Part shown: piece by piece, positions 9,657 to 19,448 of the stretch
Layout: each line of letters begins with the position of its first letter
Numbering within the stretch: position 1 is the stretch's first letter
Assembly (NCBI RefSeq): GCF_024436435.1
Contig: NZ_JAFMZP010000001.1
Span: forward strand, 310,001-374,000
Direction of reading: 5' to 3'
DNA length: 64,000 nucleotides
From: Desertivirga xinjiangensis
GTDB taxonomy: Bacteria; Bacteroidota; Bacteroidia; Sphingobacteriales; Sphingobacteriaceae
Notes under the pieces: generated by a model
What the model saw: the letters and a program-made list of their open reading frames with translations, nothing else
Told to the model about the DNA's origin: nothing
Database searches by the model: none
Translations under genes and position numbers: made by a program

Positions 9657-10619
9657 TTATTTAAATAAGGACTCAACAAAATCCTTTTTATTAAAAAGCT
9701 GTAAGTCGTTGACTGATTCACCAACACCAATGTATTTTACCGGGATCTTAAACTGATCAGAAATACCAATTACAACCCCCCCTTTGGCGGTACCATCCAG
9801 CTTAGTTAAAGCCAAAGCGTTTACATCGGTTGCCTGGGTAAACTGTTTACATTGTTCGATAGCATTTTGCCCTGTGGAAGCATCAAGAACAAGGAGAATC
9901 TCATGAGGTGCACCGGGGATGACCTTTTGCATCACGTTCTTGATCTTGGTAAGCTCATTCATCAAAGCCACTTTATTGTGCAGCCTTCCGGCAGTATCAA
10001 TGATGGCGACATCTTCATTATTAGCAACAGCTGATTGAAGAGTGTCGAAGGCTACCGAGGCAGGATCAGATCCCATTGGCTGGGCAACTACGCGAACCCC
10101 TACACGTTCCCCCCATAATTTAAGCTGATCTACAGCAGCAGCCCTGAATGTATCGGCTGCACCAAGCACCACTTTATTACCAGCCTGCTTTAATTTATGT
10201 GCCAGTTTACCAATAGTAGTGGTTTTACCCACGCCATTAACACCAACTACCATAATCACATAAGGCTTATGATTTCCATACTCAAAGTTTTCAAAATCGT
10301 CGCTGTTATTCTCGGTGAGAAGTTGCTGTATTTCTTCTCTTAAGATGCCGCTCAGCTCGCTGGTGTTGACATATTTGTCGCGCGAAACACGATTTTCTAT
10401 ACGTTCAATGATCTTCAGCGTGGTAGTAACACCAACGTCAGAAGTCACAAGGATCTCTTCCAATTCGTCAAGAACCTCATCATCAACCGTTGATTTACCG
10501 ACAACCGCTTTGGTAAGTTTAGAGAAGAGACCTTCCTTGGTTTTTTCCAAACCTTTATCAAGGGCTTCCAGCTCTTCTTTCGGAGCTTCCTTCTTTTTGA
10601 AAAAATCAAATAGTCCCAT
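9657..10619 (-). CDS. ftsY: Signal recognition particle receptor FtsY
   Basis: FtsY is the membrane-associated GTPase that docks SRP-ribosome complexes at the Sec translocon. The NG domain is clear: the helical N domain from about residue 30, G1 GVNGVGKTTT (126-135), DTAGR and the TKLDGTAKGG segment. The acidic A domain is very short (about 25 residues), as is common in Bacteroidota. The gene follows DUF4295 after a probable terminator, so it may be transcribed partly by read-through and partly from its own promoter. Confidence 0.96.
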   Translation of the reverse strand: MGLFDFFKKKEAPKEELEALDKGLEKTKEGLFSKLTKAVVGKSTVDDEVLDELEEILVTSDVGVTTTLKIIERIENRVSRDKYVNTSELSGILREEIQQLLTENNSDDFENFEYGNHKPYVIMVVGVNGVGKTTTIGKLAHKLKQAGNKVVLGAADTFRAAAVDQLKLWGERVGVRVVAQPMGSDPASVAFDTLQSAVANNEDVAIIDTAGRLHNKVALMNELTKIKNVMQKVIPGAPHEILLVLDASTGQNAIEQCKQFTQATDVNALALTKLDGTAKGGVVIGISDQFKIPVKYIGVGESVNDLQLFNKKDFVESLFK

Positions 10620-10681
10620 TAATGTGAAGATTTAATATGCTAAGAAAAACAGGCGGCATTTATACCTGGACTGCCTATCTA

Positions 10682-10716
10682 CAAAAAAAGCCCTCCTGAT
10701 ATACATCGGGACGGCT
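10682..10716 (-). terminator. Intrinsic terminator after the rpmB-rpmG-DUF4295 cluster
   Basis: On the minus strand an imperfect stem beginning AGCC and closing GGCT is followed by seven T. It lies just after the DUF4295 stop and before ftsY, so it would limit ribosomal-protein transcription into ftsY. Confidence 0.65.
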
Positions 10717-10739
10717 ATATATTATTTTAAAGAAAAGAA

Positions 10740-10907
10740 CTACTGAGCGTTTTTAGCTTCAGCAATAGCGTCTTTAACGTGATCATTGTGAGCAATAATC
10801 TCTTTAAAAGAGTAAGCGCCGGTTTTTGGTGATTTCACCATGGTAATTACTTTAGAGTATTCTTTACCTTTTCCGGTTTTCAGGGTTGCAACTACTTTCT
10901 TTGCCAT
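10740..10907 (-). CDS. DUF4295 small basic protein (probable Bacteroidota ribosomal protein)
   Basis: A 55-residue ORF begins MAKKVVATLK and ends AEAKNAQ. It is lysine-rich, contains the conserved VKSPKTGAYSFKE segment, and matches the DUF4295 family, which is confined to Bacteroidota and sits directly after rpmG. I recall that a Bacteroidota-specific large-subunit protein called bL38 was seen in the Flavobacterium johnsoniae ribosome. Whether this family is that protein I cannot confirm here. Linkage to rpmB and rpmG strongly suggests ribosome association. Confidence 0.88.
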   Translation of the reverse strand: MAKKVVATLKTGKGKEYSKVITMVKSPKTGAYSFKEIIAHNDHVKDAIAEAKNAQ

Positions 10908-10989
10908 CTTATTTTAATGATTAAATTGATGATTGACTGAATTTTAATGGACGATTGCCTTATCAATCTTCCACAATCCTATCCTTCAA

Positions 10990-11172
10990 TTATTTTATTT
11001 CTTTATGAACAGTTACTTTTTTAAGGTAAGGGTTGTATTTTTTCAACTCTAAACGCTCAGTAGTGTTCTTTTTGTTTTTGTTGGTGATATAACGAGACAT
11101 CCCAGGTACGCCACTTTCTTTTTGTTCAGTACATTCTAATATAACCTGAACTCTGTTACCTTTCTTTGCCAT
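10990..11172 (-). CDS. rpmG: 50S ribosomal protein L33
   Basis: This 60-residue basic protein begins [17 protein letters not shown] and contains the L33 segment [20 protein letters not shown]. Only one cysteine is present, so this is the zinc-independent (C-) form with no CxxC pairs. It follows rpmB by 22 bases and precedes DUF4295, the standard Bacteroidota order. Confidence 0.97.
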   Translation of the reverse strand: MAKKGNRVQVILECTEQKESGVPGMSRYITNKNKKNTTERLELKKYNPYLKKVTVHKEIK

Positions 11173-11194
11173 TTTCTATTTCTCTATTTAAAGA

Positions 11195-11428
11195 TTAAAC
11201 GTATCCTTTTTTAAGGAATTTATTAATTACGGCGCTGATGCCATTTTTATTGATAGTTTTTACCGCTGAAGTAGAAACTTTCAATGTTATCCAGCGACCT
11301 TCTTCCGGAATGTAAAATTTCTTTACTTTCAGGTTTGGGTAAAATTTACGCTTCGTCTTAACGTTTGAATTAGAAACGTTGTGACCATTCATTGGCGCTT
11401 TCCCTGTTAAATCACAAATTCTCGACAT
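11195..11428 (-). CDS. rpmB: 50S ribosomal protein L28
   Basis: This 77-residue protein starts MSRICDLTGKAPMNGHNVSN, the L28 signature, followed by KRKFYPNLKVKKFYIPEEGRW. It is the first gene of the minus-strand run, so the promoter should lie within 11429-11560. I find no exact TAnnTTTG box there, only partial matches. Confidence 0.97.
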   Translation of the reverse strand: MSRICDLTGKAPMNGHNVSNSNVKTKRKFYPNLKVKKFYIPEEGRWITLKVSTSAVKTINKNGISAVINKFLKKGYV

Positions 11429-11606
11429 GACTATGTAGTGTATCTTGTTGTAGTAAAACTCAGTCTCTTAAAGAGTTTGCAAATATCTACATTTCAAACC
11501 ATAATCGCAATAATATTTTATTTATTTATTTTCAGGACTGAAATGCGCCCATTTGAAAAATTTAAAAGCATTTGTTTAGAAATATTTCTAATTTAACAGC
11601 CGTAAA

Positions 11607-11650
11607 TATTGGATAACCAATACGAGTAACAATAGCCTGTTTGAAACAGG
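11607..11650. promoter_or_regulatory. Two adjacent inverted repeats upstream of the acetate operon
   Basis: TATTGG-ATAA-CCAATA (11607-11622) and CCTGTTT-G-AAACAGG (11636-11650) are both perfect and 13 bases apart. They lie 80-120 bases before the DUF485 start. A near-match to the -7 box (TAAATATG) begins at 11670. They are plausible binding sites for an acetate or carbon regulator. Confidence 0.45.
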
Positions 11651-11729
11651 ATGTGATTTTTGAAAGCTCTAAATATGACTGGTCAAAAATACTAACATAA
11701 CCAAATTAATAACTAAACTGATCAAGATT

Positions 11730-12014
11730 ATGCATCATGGACCTGCAGTTGAACTAGGTGTTGACAATGCTTCCAAAAAGAAAGCCCGGTTAGGCGTCTG
11801 GTTTTTCTTTTTATACCTTTTTTTCTACGGAGGATTTGTCGCAATCGGGGTATTAAACTACGAACTACTCAGCCAGGAGATCGTAGCCGGCCTTAATCTG
11901 GCTTTATTTTACGGTATCGGCTTAATCGTTTTTGCAGTTTTGCTTGGTATTCTTTACAATAATTATTGCTCACGTTTTGAAGATGAGATGAATAAGGAGG
12001 AGAAGACAGTATGA
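11730..12014 (+). CDS. DUF485 small inner-membrane protein (YjcH-like)
   Basis: This 94-residue protein has two strong membrane segments (about residues 23-43 and 57-77) separated by a short loop, the DUF485 layout. In many bacteria this family, YjcH in E. coli, is encoded directly before the acetate permease ActP, and it may be an accessory subunit. Its TGA overlaps the actP ATG by four bases (ATGA), implying translational coupling. It is the first gene of the acetate uptake and activation operon. Confidence 0.88.
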   Translation: MHHGPAVELGVDNASKKKARLGVWFFFLYLFFYGGFVAIGVLNYELLSQEIVAGLNLALFYGIGLIVFAVLLGILYNNYCSRFEDEMNKEEKTV

Positions 12015-13951
12015 TTTACGGCATATCTTATATTGCGTTATTCTTTTTCGTATTATTTGTTGGCCTGGTATTGGGGCTCTCCTTTTATTTTGCGCGAAAA
12101 ACCAAATCAGCTTCTTCTTATTATGCTGCTGGGGGGCAGATCCATTGGGCTGTAAACGGGATTGCCTTTGCGGGTGATTATTTGTCGGCGGCCTCTTTTC
12201 TGGGGATATGTGGCATGATCGCAACATTTGGCTTCGACGGTTTTTTATATTCCATCGGATTTCTTGCCGGCTGGATAGTAGCATTATTTCTGATAGCAGA
12301 ACCTCTCAAGCGTTTAGGTAAATATACCTTCACCGATGCGTTGAACTCTACATTTAAATCGAGGGCAATTACCTTAACAGCTGCAATAAGCACTCTGATA
12401 GTATCGGTTTTTTACCTGATACCGCAAATGGTAGGGGCAGGAGACCTGGTTACTCCTTTATTGGGCTTTCCTCATTGGGTCGGGGTAGTTTTAGTAGGTA
12501 TAGTGGTGATCTTTATTGTCGCCAGCGCCGGCATGACCTCTACAACCTATGTGCAGTTTATAAAGGGCGGATTGTTGCTGCTTCTTTCGTTAATCCTGAC
12601 TTTCTACATATTAAAGAATGGGTTTACACTGAACCCCGGACAGAATGGTCAGTCATACCACCAGTTTATCACACTGGCTCCTTCAGTTGAAAATAATAAA
12701 GTGGTAAGCGCGGGAGACTGGAACGTTGTTTCACAGCAGGAAGTAAAAGGGAAGTCATTTGTGAAACTGGAAAAAGATGGTGTAGAACGCTGGTTTAATC
12801 TCGTGGAAAAGGATGGTGCTTATATCTTAAAAGAAGCTTTGTCTATAGCTGAAAGCGGAAAGGGATCCCTGCTTTATAACGGCTTACCAAAAGAAAATGC
12901 CAAATTTTTTCAGGTAGGGCACATGAGTAAGATCATAGTGGATGGCAAAGAAGTTGAAAAAACAGGCCCCGTTGGCCCCTTTGAGTTTTTGTCGACTATC
13001 GAAAAAAGTGAGATTGTCCGTTTCGCTGAAGCTAAATTTTCGGATGAAGGCAAAAAGGTTACTGTATACTATCAGAATGTCACTTCAGGAAAGGATTTTA
13101 TGTTACCTGGCCTTAAATATAAAATCGGCAAAGGGGCAAGTATTTGGAGCCGGCTCGACTTTATCTCTTTAATGCTTGCATTATTTCTGGGTACCGCTGC
13201 GCTTCCCCACATTCTTATCAGGTATTATACTGTAAAATCACAAAGAGATGCGCGAAAATCGACGATTTTAGCTATCGGCGCTATAGGGATGTTTTATGTA
13301 CTAACTATGTTTATGGGACTTGGTGCTGCGGTAAATGGGGTACTGGATGTAGAGTCAAGTAATATGGCTGCACCCTTACTGGCTCGCGCATTTGGTGTGA
13401 TATTATTTTCTGTGATATCAGCCGTTGCTTTTGCTACTATTTTGGGTACAGTTGCCGGGCTGATCATCGCTTCATCAGGAGCCATTGCTCACGATTTACT
13501 AGACAATTACTTTAAGCTTGGTTTAAGCGACGTGAAAAAGGTGCGTGCGGGTAAGATCTCCGCGTTTGTCGTAGGGGTCTTTGCCATCATCTTAGGTATA
13601 CTTTTCAAGGGAATGAATGTTTCCTTCCTGGTGGGCTGGGCCTTTTCTATAGCAGCCTCAGCAAACCTTCCCGCTATTTTATTTTTGCTTTTCTGGAAGA
13701 AGACTACAGCGAAAGGAATTGCCTGGTCGATCGCAACAGGTGTATTGTCGTCACTTTTTATTATTTTAACATCGCCAACTATGTGGGACCGGTATGGCCT
13801 GGATCCGGCAACGGCAATTCATAAGTTAGATAATCCGGCTATTATTTCCTTTCCAATGGCGATAATTGTTGCTTACGTGGTATCGTTAATAACTCAGACG
13901 GACAATCATAAAAATATACAACAAATTAATTTAGAACAAGTGGATGCCTGA
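12011..13951 (+). CDS. actP: ActP-like sodium/solute (acetate) symporter with a large internal insertion
   Basis: This is a sodium:solute symporter (SSF) family permease, expected to bring acetate and related monocarboxylates into the cell for the Acs encoded next. The N-terminal half (FAGDYLSAASFLGI, about 53-67) and the later helices fit ActP well. At 646 residues it is about 100 longer than E. coli ActP. The extra length is a hydrophilic segment at about 203-380, after the helix ending FYILKNG. It is probably extracytoplasmic. The gene overlaps the DUF485 gene by four bases and is 24 bases before acs. Confidence 0.9.
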   Translation: MIYGISYIALFFFVLFVGLVLGLSFYFARKTKSASSYYAAGGQIHWAVNGIAFAGDYLSAASFLGICGMIATFGFDGFLYSIGFLAGWIVALFLIAEPLKRLGKYTFTDALNSTFKSRAITLTAAISTLIVSVFYLIPQMVGAGDLVTPLLGFPHWVGVVLVGIVVIFIVASAGMTSTTYVQFIKGGLLLLLSLILTFYILKNGFTLNPGQNGQSYHQFITLAPSVENNKVVSAGDWNVVSQQEVKGKSFVKLEKDGVERWFNLVEKDGAYILKEALSIAESGKGSLLYNGLPKENAKFFQVGHMSKIIVDGKEVEKTGPVGPFEFLSTIEKSEIVRFAEAKFSDEGKKVTVYYQNVTSGKDFMLPGLKYKIGKGASIWSRLDFISLMLALFLGTAALPHILIRYYTVKSQRDARKSTILAIGAIGMFYVLTMFMGLGAAVNGVLDVESSNMAAPLLARAFGVILFSVISAVAFATILGTVAGLIIASSGAIAHDLLDNYFKLGLSDVKKVRAGKISAFVVGVFAIILGILFKGMNVSFLVGWAFSIAASANLPAILFLLFWKKTTAKGIAWSIATGVLSSLFIILTSPTMWDRYGLDPATAIHKLDNPAIISFPMAIIVAYVVSLITQTDNHKNIQQINLEQVDA

Positions 13952-13975
13952 TGGCAGATATGTATTAAATATAAA

Positions 13976-15883
13976 ATGAGCTTACAAATCAAATCATTCG
14001 ACAATTACAAACGAGTTTACGATTATAGTGTAAAAGAGCCTGAGCACTTTTGGGCTGATATAGCAGAAAATTTTCAGTGGCGGAAAAAATGGGATAAAGT
14101 TCTTGAATGGAACTTCAAAGATCCGGACATTAAATGGTTTCAGGGTGCTAAGTTGAATATCACTGAAAATTGTATCGATCGTCATCTAAATACGCTTGGC
14201 GAAAAGCCTGCTATTATATGGGAACCGAATGATCCTGAAGAATCACACCGCGTTCTCACTTATAAACAGTTGCATGATAAAGTTTGTCAGTTTGCCAATG
14301 TTTTAAAGAATAACGGTATTGAAAAAGGCGATCGTGTTTGTATCTACCTTCCGATGGTACCCGAGCTTGCAATTTCAGTACTGGCTTGTGCACGTATTGG
14401 AGCTATCCATTCCGTTGTATTCGGAGGTTTTTCGGCACAGTCGATCGCAGATCGTATAAACGATGCTTCCTGTAAGCTGGTTATTACGGCCGACGGAGGT
14501 TTCAGAGGAAATAAAGATATTCCTTTAAAAGCTATCATTGACGATGCGCTTGTTCAATGTCAGAGTGTGAACAAGGTAATAGTGCTGACAAGAAGCCGGA
14601 CTCCTGTATCGATGATCAAGGGCCGCGATGTGTGGTGGGAAGATGAAATTAGGAAAGTGGAGACACTGGGCAACCCTGTTTGTCCTGCTGAGGAAATGGA
14701 TGCTGAAGACGTACTTTTCATTCTGTACACATCAGGTTCGACGGGAAAACCGAAAGGTGTGGTACATACCACTGCAGGATATATGGTGTATGCAGGATAT
14801 ACCTTTGCCAATGTATTTCAGTATCAACCAGGAGAAGTATATTTCTGTACTGCTGATATAGGCTGGATCACAGGTCATTCCTATATTGTTTACGGACCTT
14901 TATCCCAGGGAGCTACTACATTAATGTTTGAAGGAATCCCTACCTATCCAACTCCAAGTCGTTTTTGGGATATCGTTGAGAAATACAAAGTGAACATACT
15001 TTATACGGCTCCGACGGCTATACGCTCATTGATGAGTTTTGGAGATGAACCTTTAAAAGGGAAAGATTTTAGTTCCATAAAAAAGTTAGGTTCAGTAGGA
15101 GAGCCTATCAATGAAGAAGCATGGCACTGGTTTGATGAAAAGATCGGTGACAAAAAAGCGCCAATAGCCGATACCTGGTGGCAGACCGAAAACGGAGGGA
15201 TCATGATTTCACCTATTGCAGGAGTAACGCCTACAAAGCCCGGATATGCAACTTTGCCTTTACCAGGCATTCAGCCTGTGTTGGTAGATGAAAACGGAAA
15301 AGAGCTGGAGGGCAATGATGTTTCAGGGAACCTGTGTATAAAGTTTCCATGGCCAGGAATGCTCAGGACTACCTATGGAGATCATGAGCGGTGCCGTCAG
15401 ACTTATTTTTCAACATATGAAAATATGTATTTCACTGGAGATGGTTGTTTGAGGGATGAAGATGGTTATTACCGGATTACAGGCAGGGTAGATGATGTAT
15501 TGAATGTTTCTGGGCACCGTATCGGCACTGCAGAAGTTGAAAATGCGATTAACATGCACTCAGATGTAGTTGAAAGCGCGGTTGTAGGTTATCCGCATGA
15601 AATAAAAGGTCAGGGTGTTTATGCATATGTTATACTCGGGCAATCAGAGCATGATCCGGAGTTAACGCGTAAAAATATTTTACAAACAGTCACCCGGATC
15701 ATTGGTGCTATTGCTAAGCCGGATAAAATTCAGTTTGTGTCTGGTTTACCGAAAACCCGTTCCGGGAAAATTATGCGCAGGATATTAAGGAAAATAGCCG
15801 AAGGAGAAACTGCAAACCTTGGCGATACAAGCACTCTTCTGGATCCGGCGGTAGTGGACGAAATAAAAACAGGAGCCCTGTAA
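13976..15883 (+). CDS. acs: Acetyl-CoA synthetase (AMP-forming)
   Basis: Acs converts acetate, ATP and CoA to acetyl-CoA via acetyl-AMP. The 635-residue protein has the ACS N-terminal domain, the adenylation loop TSGSTGKPKG (252-261), DTWWQTENGG, and the C-terminal motif RSGKIMRR. Lys598 in that motif is the residue acetylated by Pat-type enzymes in other bacteria. It is the third gene of the DUF485-actP-acs operon, so uptake and activation are encoded together. Confidence 0.97.
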   Translation: MSLQIKSFDNYKRVYDYSVKEPEHFWADIAENFQWRKKWDKVLEWNFKDPDIKWFQGAKLNITENCIDRHLNTLGEKPAIIWEPNDPEESHRVLTYKQLHDKVCQFANVLKNNGIEKGDRVCIYLPMVPELAISVLACARIGAIHSVVFGGFSAQSIADRINDASCKLVITADGGFRGNKDIPLKAIIDDALVQCQSVNKVIVLTRSRTPVSMIKGRDVWWEDEIRKVETLGNPVCPAEEMDAEDVLFILYTSGSTGKPKGVVHTTAGYMVYAGYTFANVFQYQPGEVYFCTADIGWITGHSYIVYGPLSQGATTLMFEGIPTYPTPSRFWDIVEKYKVNILYTAPTAIRSLMSFGDEPLKGKDFSSIKKLGSVGEPINEEAWHWFDEKIGDKKAPIADTWWQTENGGIMISPIAGVTPTKPGYATLPLPGIQPVLVDENGKELEGNDVSGNLCIKFPWPGMLRTTYGDHERCRQTYFSTYENMYFTGDGCLRDEDGYYRITGRVDDVLNVSGHRIGTAEVENAINMHSDVVESAVVGYPHEIKGQGVYAYVILGQSEHDPELTRKNILQTVTRIIGAIAKPDKIQFVSGLPKTRSGKIMRRILRKIAEGETANLGDTSTLLDPAVVDEIKTGAL

Positions 15884-15902
15884 GCAAAAGAACAATTTTT
15901 CA

Positions 15903-15928
15903 GGTTTTACGTTTTTATAAGTAAAACC
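15903..15928 (+). other. Hairpin just upstream of the CsbD gene
   Basis: GGTTTTAC (15903-15910) pairs with GTAAAACC (15921-15928) over a ten-base loop and ends seven bases before the CsbD ATG. It could be a partial terminator after acs or a structure that limits initiation. Confidence 0.4.
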
Positions 15929-15935
15929 ACAGAAA

Positions 15936-16121
15936 ATGGATAAACTAGAATTAAAAGGTAAGTGGAACGAATTAAAAGGCAAAGCAAAACAAGCCTATGC
16001 GGACCTTACCGACGACGATTTGAAATATGAAGAAGGCCAGGAAGATGAACTTTACGGACGCCTTCAAACTAAAACCGGTAAAACCCGCGACGAGGTAATA
16101 AGCTGGTTGAGAAGTTTATAG
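15936..16121 (+). CDS. CsbD-family small stress protein
   Basis: This 61-residue charged protein begins [19 protein letters not shown], the CsbD-like helical repeat. The family is small, soluble and induced in general stress (CsbD in Bacillus, YjbJ in E. coli), with no defined biochemical role. It sits 52 bases after acs and is followed by a strong terminator. It may be the tail of the acetate operon or a separately transcribed stress gene. Confidence 0.85.
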   Translation: MDKLELKGKWNELKGKAKQAYADLTDDDLKYEEGQEDELYGRLQTKTGKTRDEVISWLRSL

Positions 16122-16139
16122 TATATAATACATCAATCT

Positions 16140-16180
16140 AAAAAGCCCGACTGTCAGTTTTGATGGCCGGGCTTTTTTTT
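16140..16180 (+). terminator. Intrinsic terminator after the CsbD gene
   Basis: AAAAAGCCCG (16140-16149) pairs with CGGGCTTTTT (16168-16177), and the T run continues to 16180. Confidence 0.85.
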
Positions 16181-16196
16181 GTAGCGCTTAAATTAC

Positions 16197-16290
16197 TATA
16201 TTTGGTTTTGACCAGGAAACAGGTTAACCTTAAATACACACTGTTTGATTAAAAATCGTACTGCCGGGAATCTTCCCGGCAGTTTTTTTA
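16197..16290 (+). ncRNA. Candidate small RNA with its own -7 box and terminator
   Basis: A perfect TAnnTTTG box (TATATTTG, 16197-16204) is followed about 60 bases later by a strong terminator hairpin: CTGCCGGGAA (16261-16270) pairs with TTCCCGGCAG (16273-16282), followed by seven T. No ORF lies between, and the upstream gene already has its own terminator. The expected transcript runs from about 16208 to 16288. A -33 TTG is present only at a short spacing (about 15 bases). Confidence 0.4.
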
Positions 16291-16298
16291 TGAAATAA

Positions 16299-16362
16299 GC
16301 ACACACGGCACACGTGCGCTAGCATATGTTAGCTCAGGCTAGCGCACGCGTGCCGCGTGAGC
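16299..16362. repeat. Dispersed GC-rich palindrome family 1, copy B (most complete)
   Basis: The arms at 16299-16323 and 16338-16362 pair over 25 positions with three mismatches, two of which could be G-U. The inner ten (GTGCGCTAGC / GCTAGCGCAC) are perfect. The GC-rich composition contrasts with the flanks. It lies in the convergent gap between CsbD and gapA. Confidence 0.7.
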
Positions 16363-16433
16363 TCTGGGCTAAAGCAATAGAATAGCGTAAATACTTCTGG
16401 TAGTTTATTAAATCTATTAGATCCTTTATACAA

Positions 16434-16465
16434 AAAAGCCCCGCAATTAGAATTGCAGGGCTTTT
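16434..16465 (-). terminator. Intrinsic terminator of the pfkA-gapA operon
   Basis: Read on the minus strand, AAAAGCCC and GCAATT pair with AATTGC and GGGCTTTT, with one C-A mismatch, and a six-T tract follows. It lies 18 bases after the gapA stop. Confidence 0.85.
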
Positions 16466-16483
16466 AAAAATAATATTGTGATC

Positions 16484-18335
<1,852 letters not shown>

Positions 18336-18340
18336 TAATA

Positions 18341-19324
18341 TTAAATTGATAAAATATGAGCCATTTCCATCAAATCATCTTCAAGCTTAAACGAGTGGTT
18401 GTGTATCGCCTCTTCCAGTTCAGTTAACTCAATTTTATTTCCTCTGAGACCTACCATTTTACGGTTCTCGCCAGCAAGAAGAGCTTTCACCGCTGCATAA
18501 CCTAAACGGCCACCCAAAACCCTGTCAAAGGCGCTTGGTGAACCTCCTCTTTGTAAATGCCCCAGAATGGTTACTTTAACATCGTAAAAGTTGAATTTTT
18601 CTTTCACATGCTTCGCAACATTGTAAGCTCCCCCATTTTTATCGCCTTCAGCTATAATAACTATGCTGGATGATTTATTACTATCGGCGCCTTCTTCCAG
18701 CTTGTGGATGAGATCGGCTATAGCGGTTTCTTTTTCCGGGAGGAGGATAGCCTCAGCGCCGCCTGCAATACCGGCATGTAAAGCAATGCATCCAGAGTCG
18801 CGCCCCATTACCTCAACAAAAAACAGACGATCATGCGATGCTGCAGTATCTCTGATCTTGTCAATAGCTTCGATCACTGTATTTGTTGCCGTATCATAAC
18901 CCAGCGTAAAGTCAGATCCATACAGGTCATTGTCTATAGTACCAGGGACACAAATAACCGGGATGTCGTATTCTCTCGAAAGTAATTCCGCACCCGTAAA
19001 AGTACCGTCACCGCCAATTGGAACCAGGGCATCAATACCTTCTTCTCTTAAATTTTTATATGCAAAAGCACGTCCTTCAGGAGTTCTGAAATCCATGCAA
19101 CGGGCTGTTTTTAATATAGTGCCACCCATTTGGATAATGTGGCGAACAGAACGTGCGTCCATGTTAATGAACTTTTTGTCGATCATGCCCTGATATCCTT
19201 GCTGGATACCAACCATTTCTTTGCCTAAGTAAATACCTGTACGAACAACTGCACGAATACAGGCATTCATCCCTGGTGCGTCTCCTCCTGAAGTAAACAC
19301 ACCAATTTTTTTGATTGTTGCCAC
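18341..19324 (-). CDS. pfkA: ATP-dependent 6-phosphofructokinase
   Basis: PfkA phosphorylates fructose-6-phosphate, the committed step of glycolysis. The 327-residue protein has GGDAPGMNACIR (13-24) for ATP binding, PIGGDGTFTGA, GTIDNDLYGSD with the catalytic aspartate, and GHLQRGGSPSAFDR for the substrate. The glycine in GGDGT suggests ATP rather than pyrophosphate as donor. It is the first gene of the pfkA-kinase-gapA operon and is divergent from the Nudix regulator. Palindromes lie in the shared promoter region. Confidence 0.97.
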   Translation of the reverse strand: MATIKKIGVFTSGGDAPGMNACIRAVVRTGIYLGKEMVGIQQGYQGMIDKKFINMDARSVRHIIQMGGTILKTARCMDFRTPEGRAFAYKNLREEGIDALVPIGGDGTFTGAELLSREYDIPVICVPGTIDNDLYGSDFTLGYDTATNTVIEAIDKIRDTAASHDRLFFVEVMGRDSGCIALHAGIAGGAEAILLPEKETAIADLIHKLEEGADSNKSSSIVIIAEGDKNGGAYNVAKHVKEKFNFYDVKVTILGHLQRGGSPSAFDRVLGGRLGYAAVKALLAGENRKMVGLRGNKIELTELEEAIHNHSFKLEDDLMEMAHILSI

Positions 19325-19337
19325 GCTCGATTTATTT

Positions 19338-19369
19338 TATTCGACGAATATAGGGTGTATTTATTACAC
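19338..19369. promoter_or_regulatory. Candidate operators and promoter between pfkA and the Nudix regulator
   Basis: TATTCG-A-CGAATA (19338-19350) is a perfect 13-base palindrome. It overlaps a 7/8 match to the -7 box on the minus strand (TATATTCG, 19352-19345), 14 bases before the pfkA ATG. GTGTA-N5-TACAC lies at 19355-19369. Binding here would be expected to block pfkA transcription. Confidence 0.5.
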
Positions 19370-19448
19370 TAAGCGAATAATATAATATTTTTTTCCACTT
19401 TTGTGATGACAATCATTATTTGAAGATTTCCTTAATTAATTATTTGTT

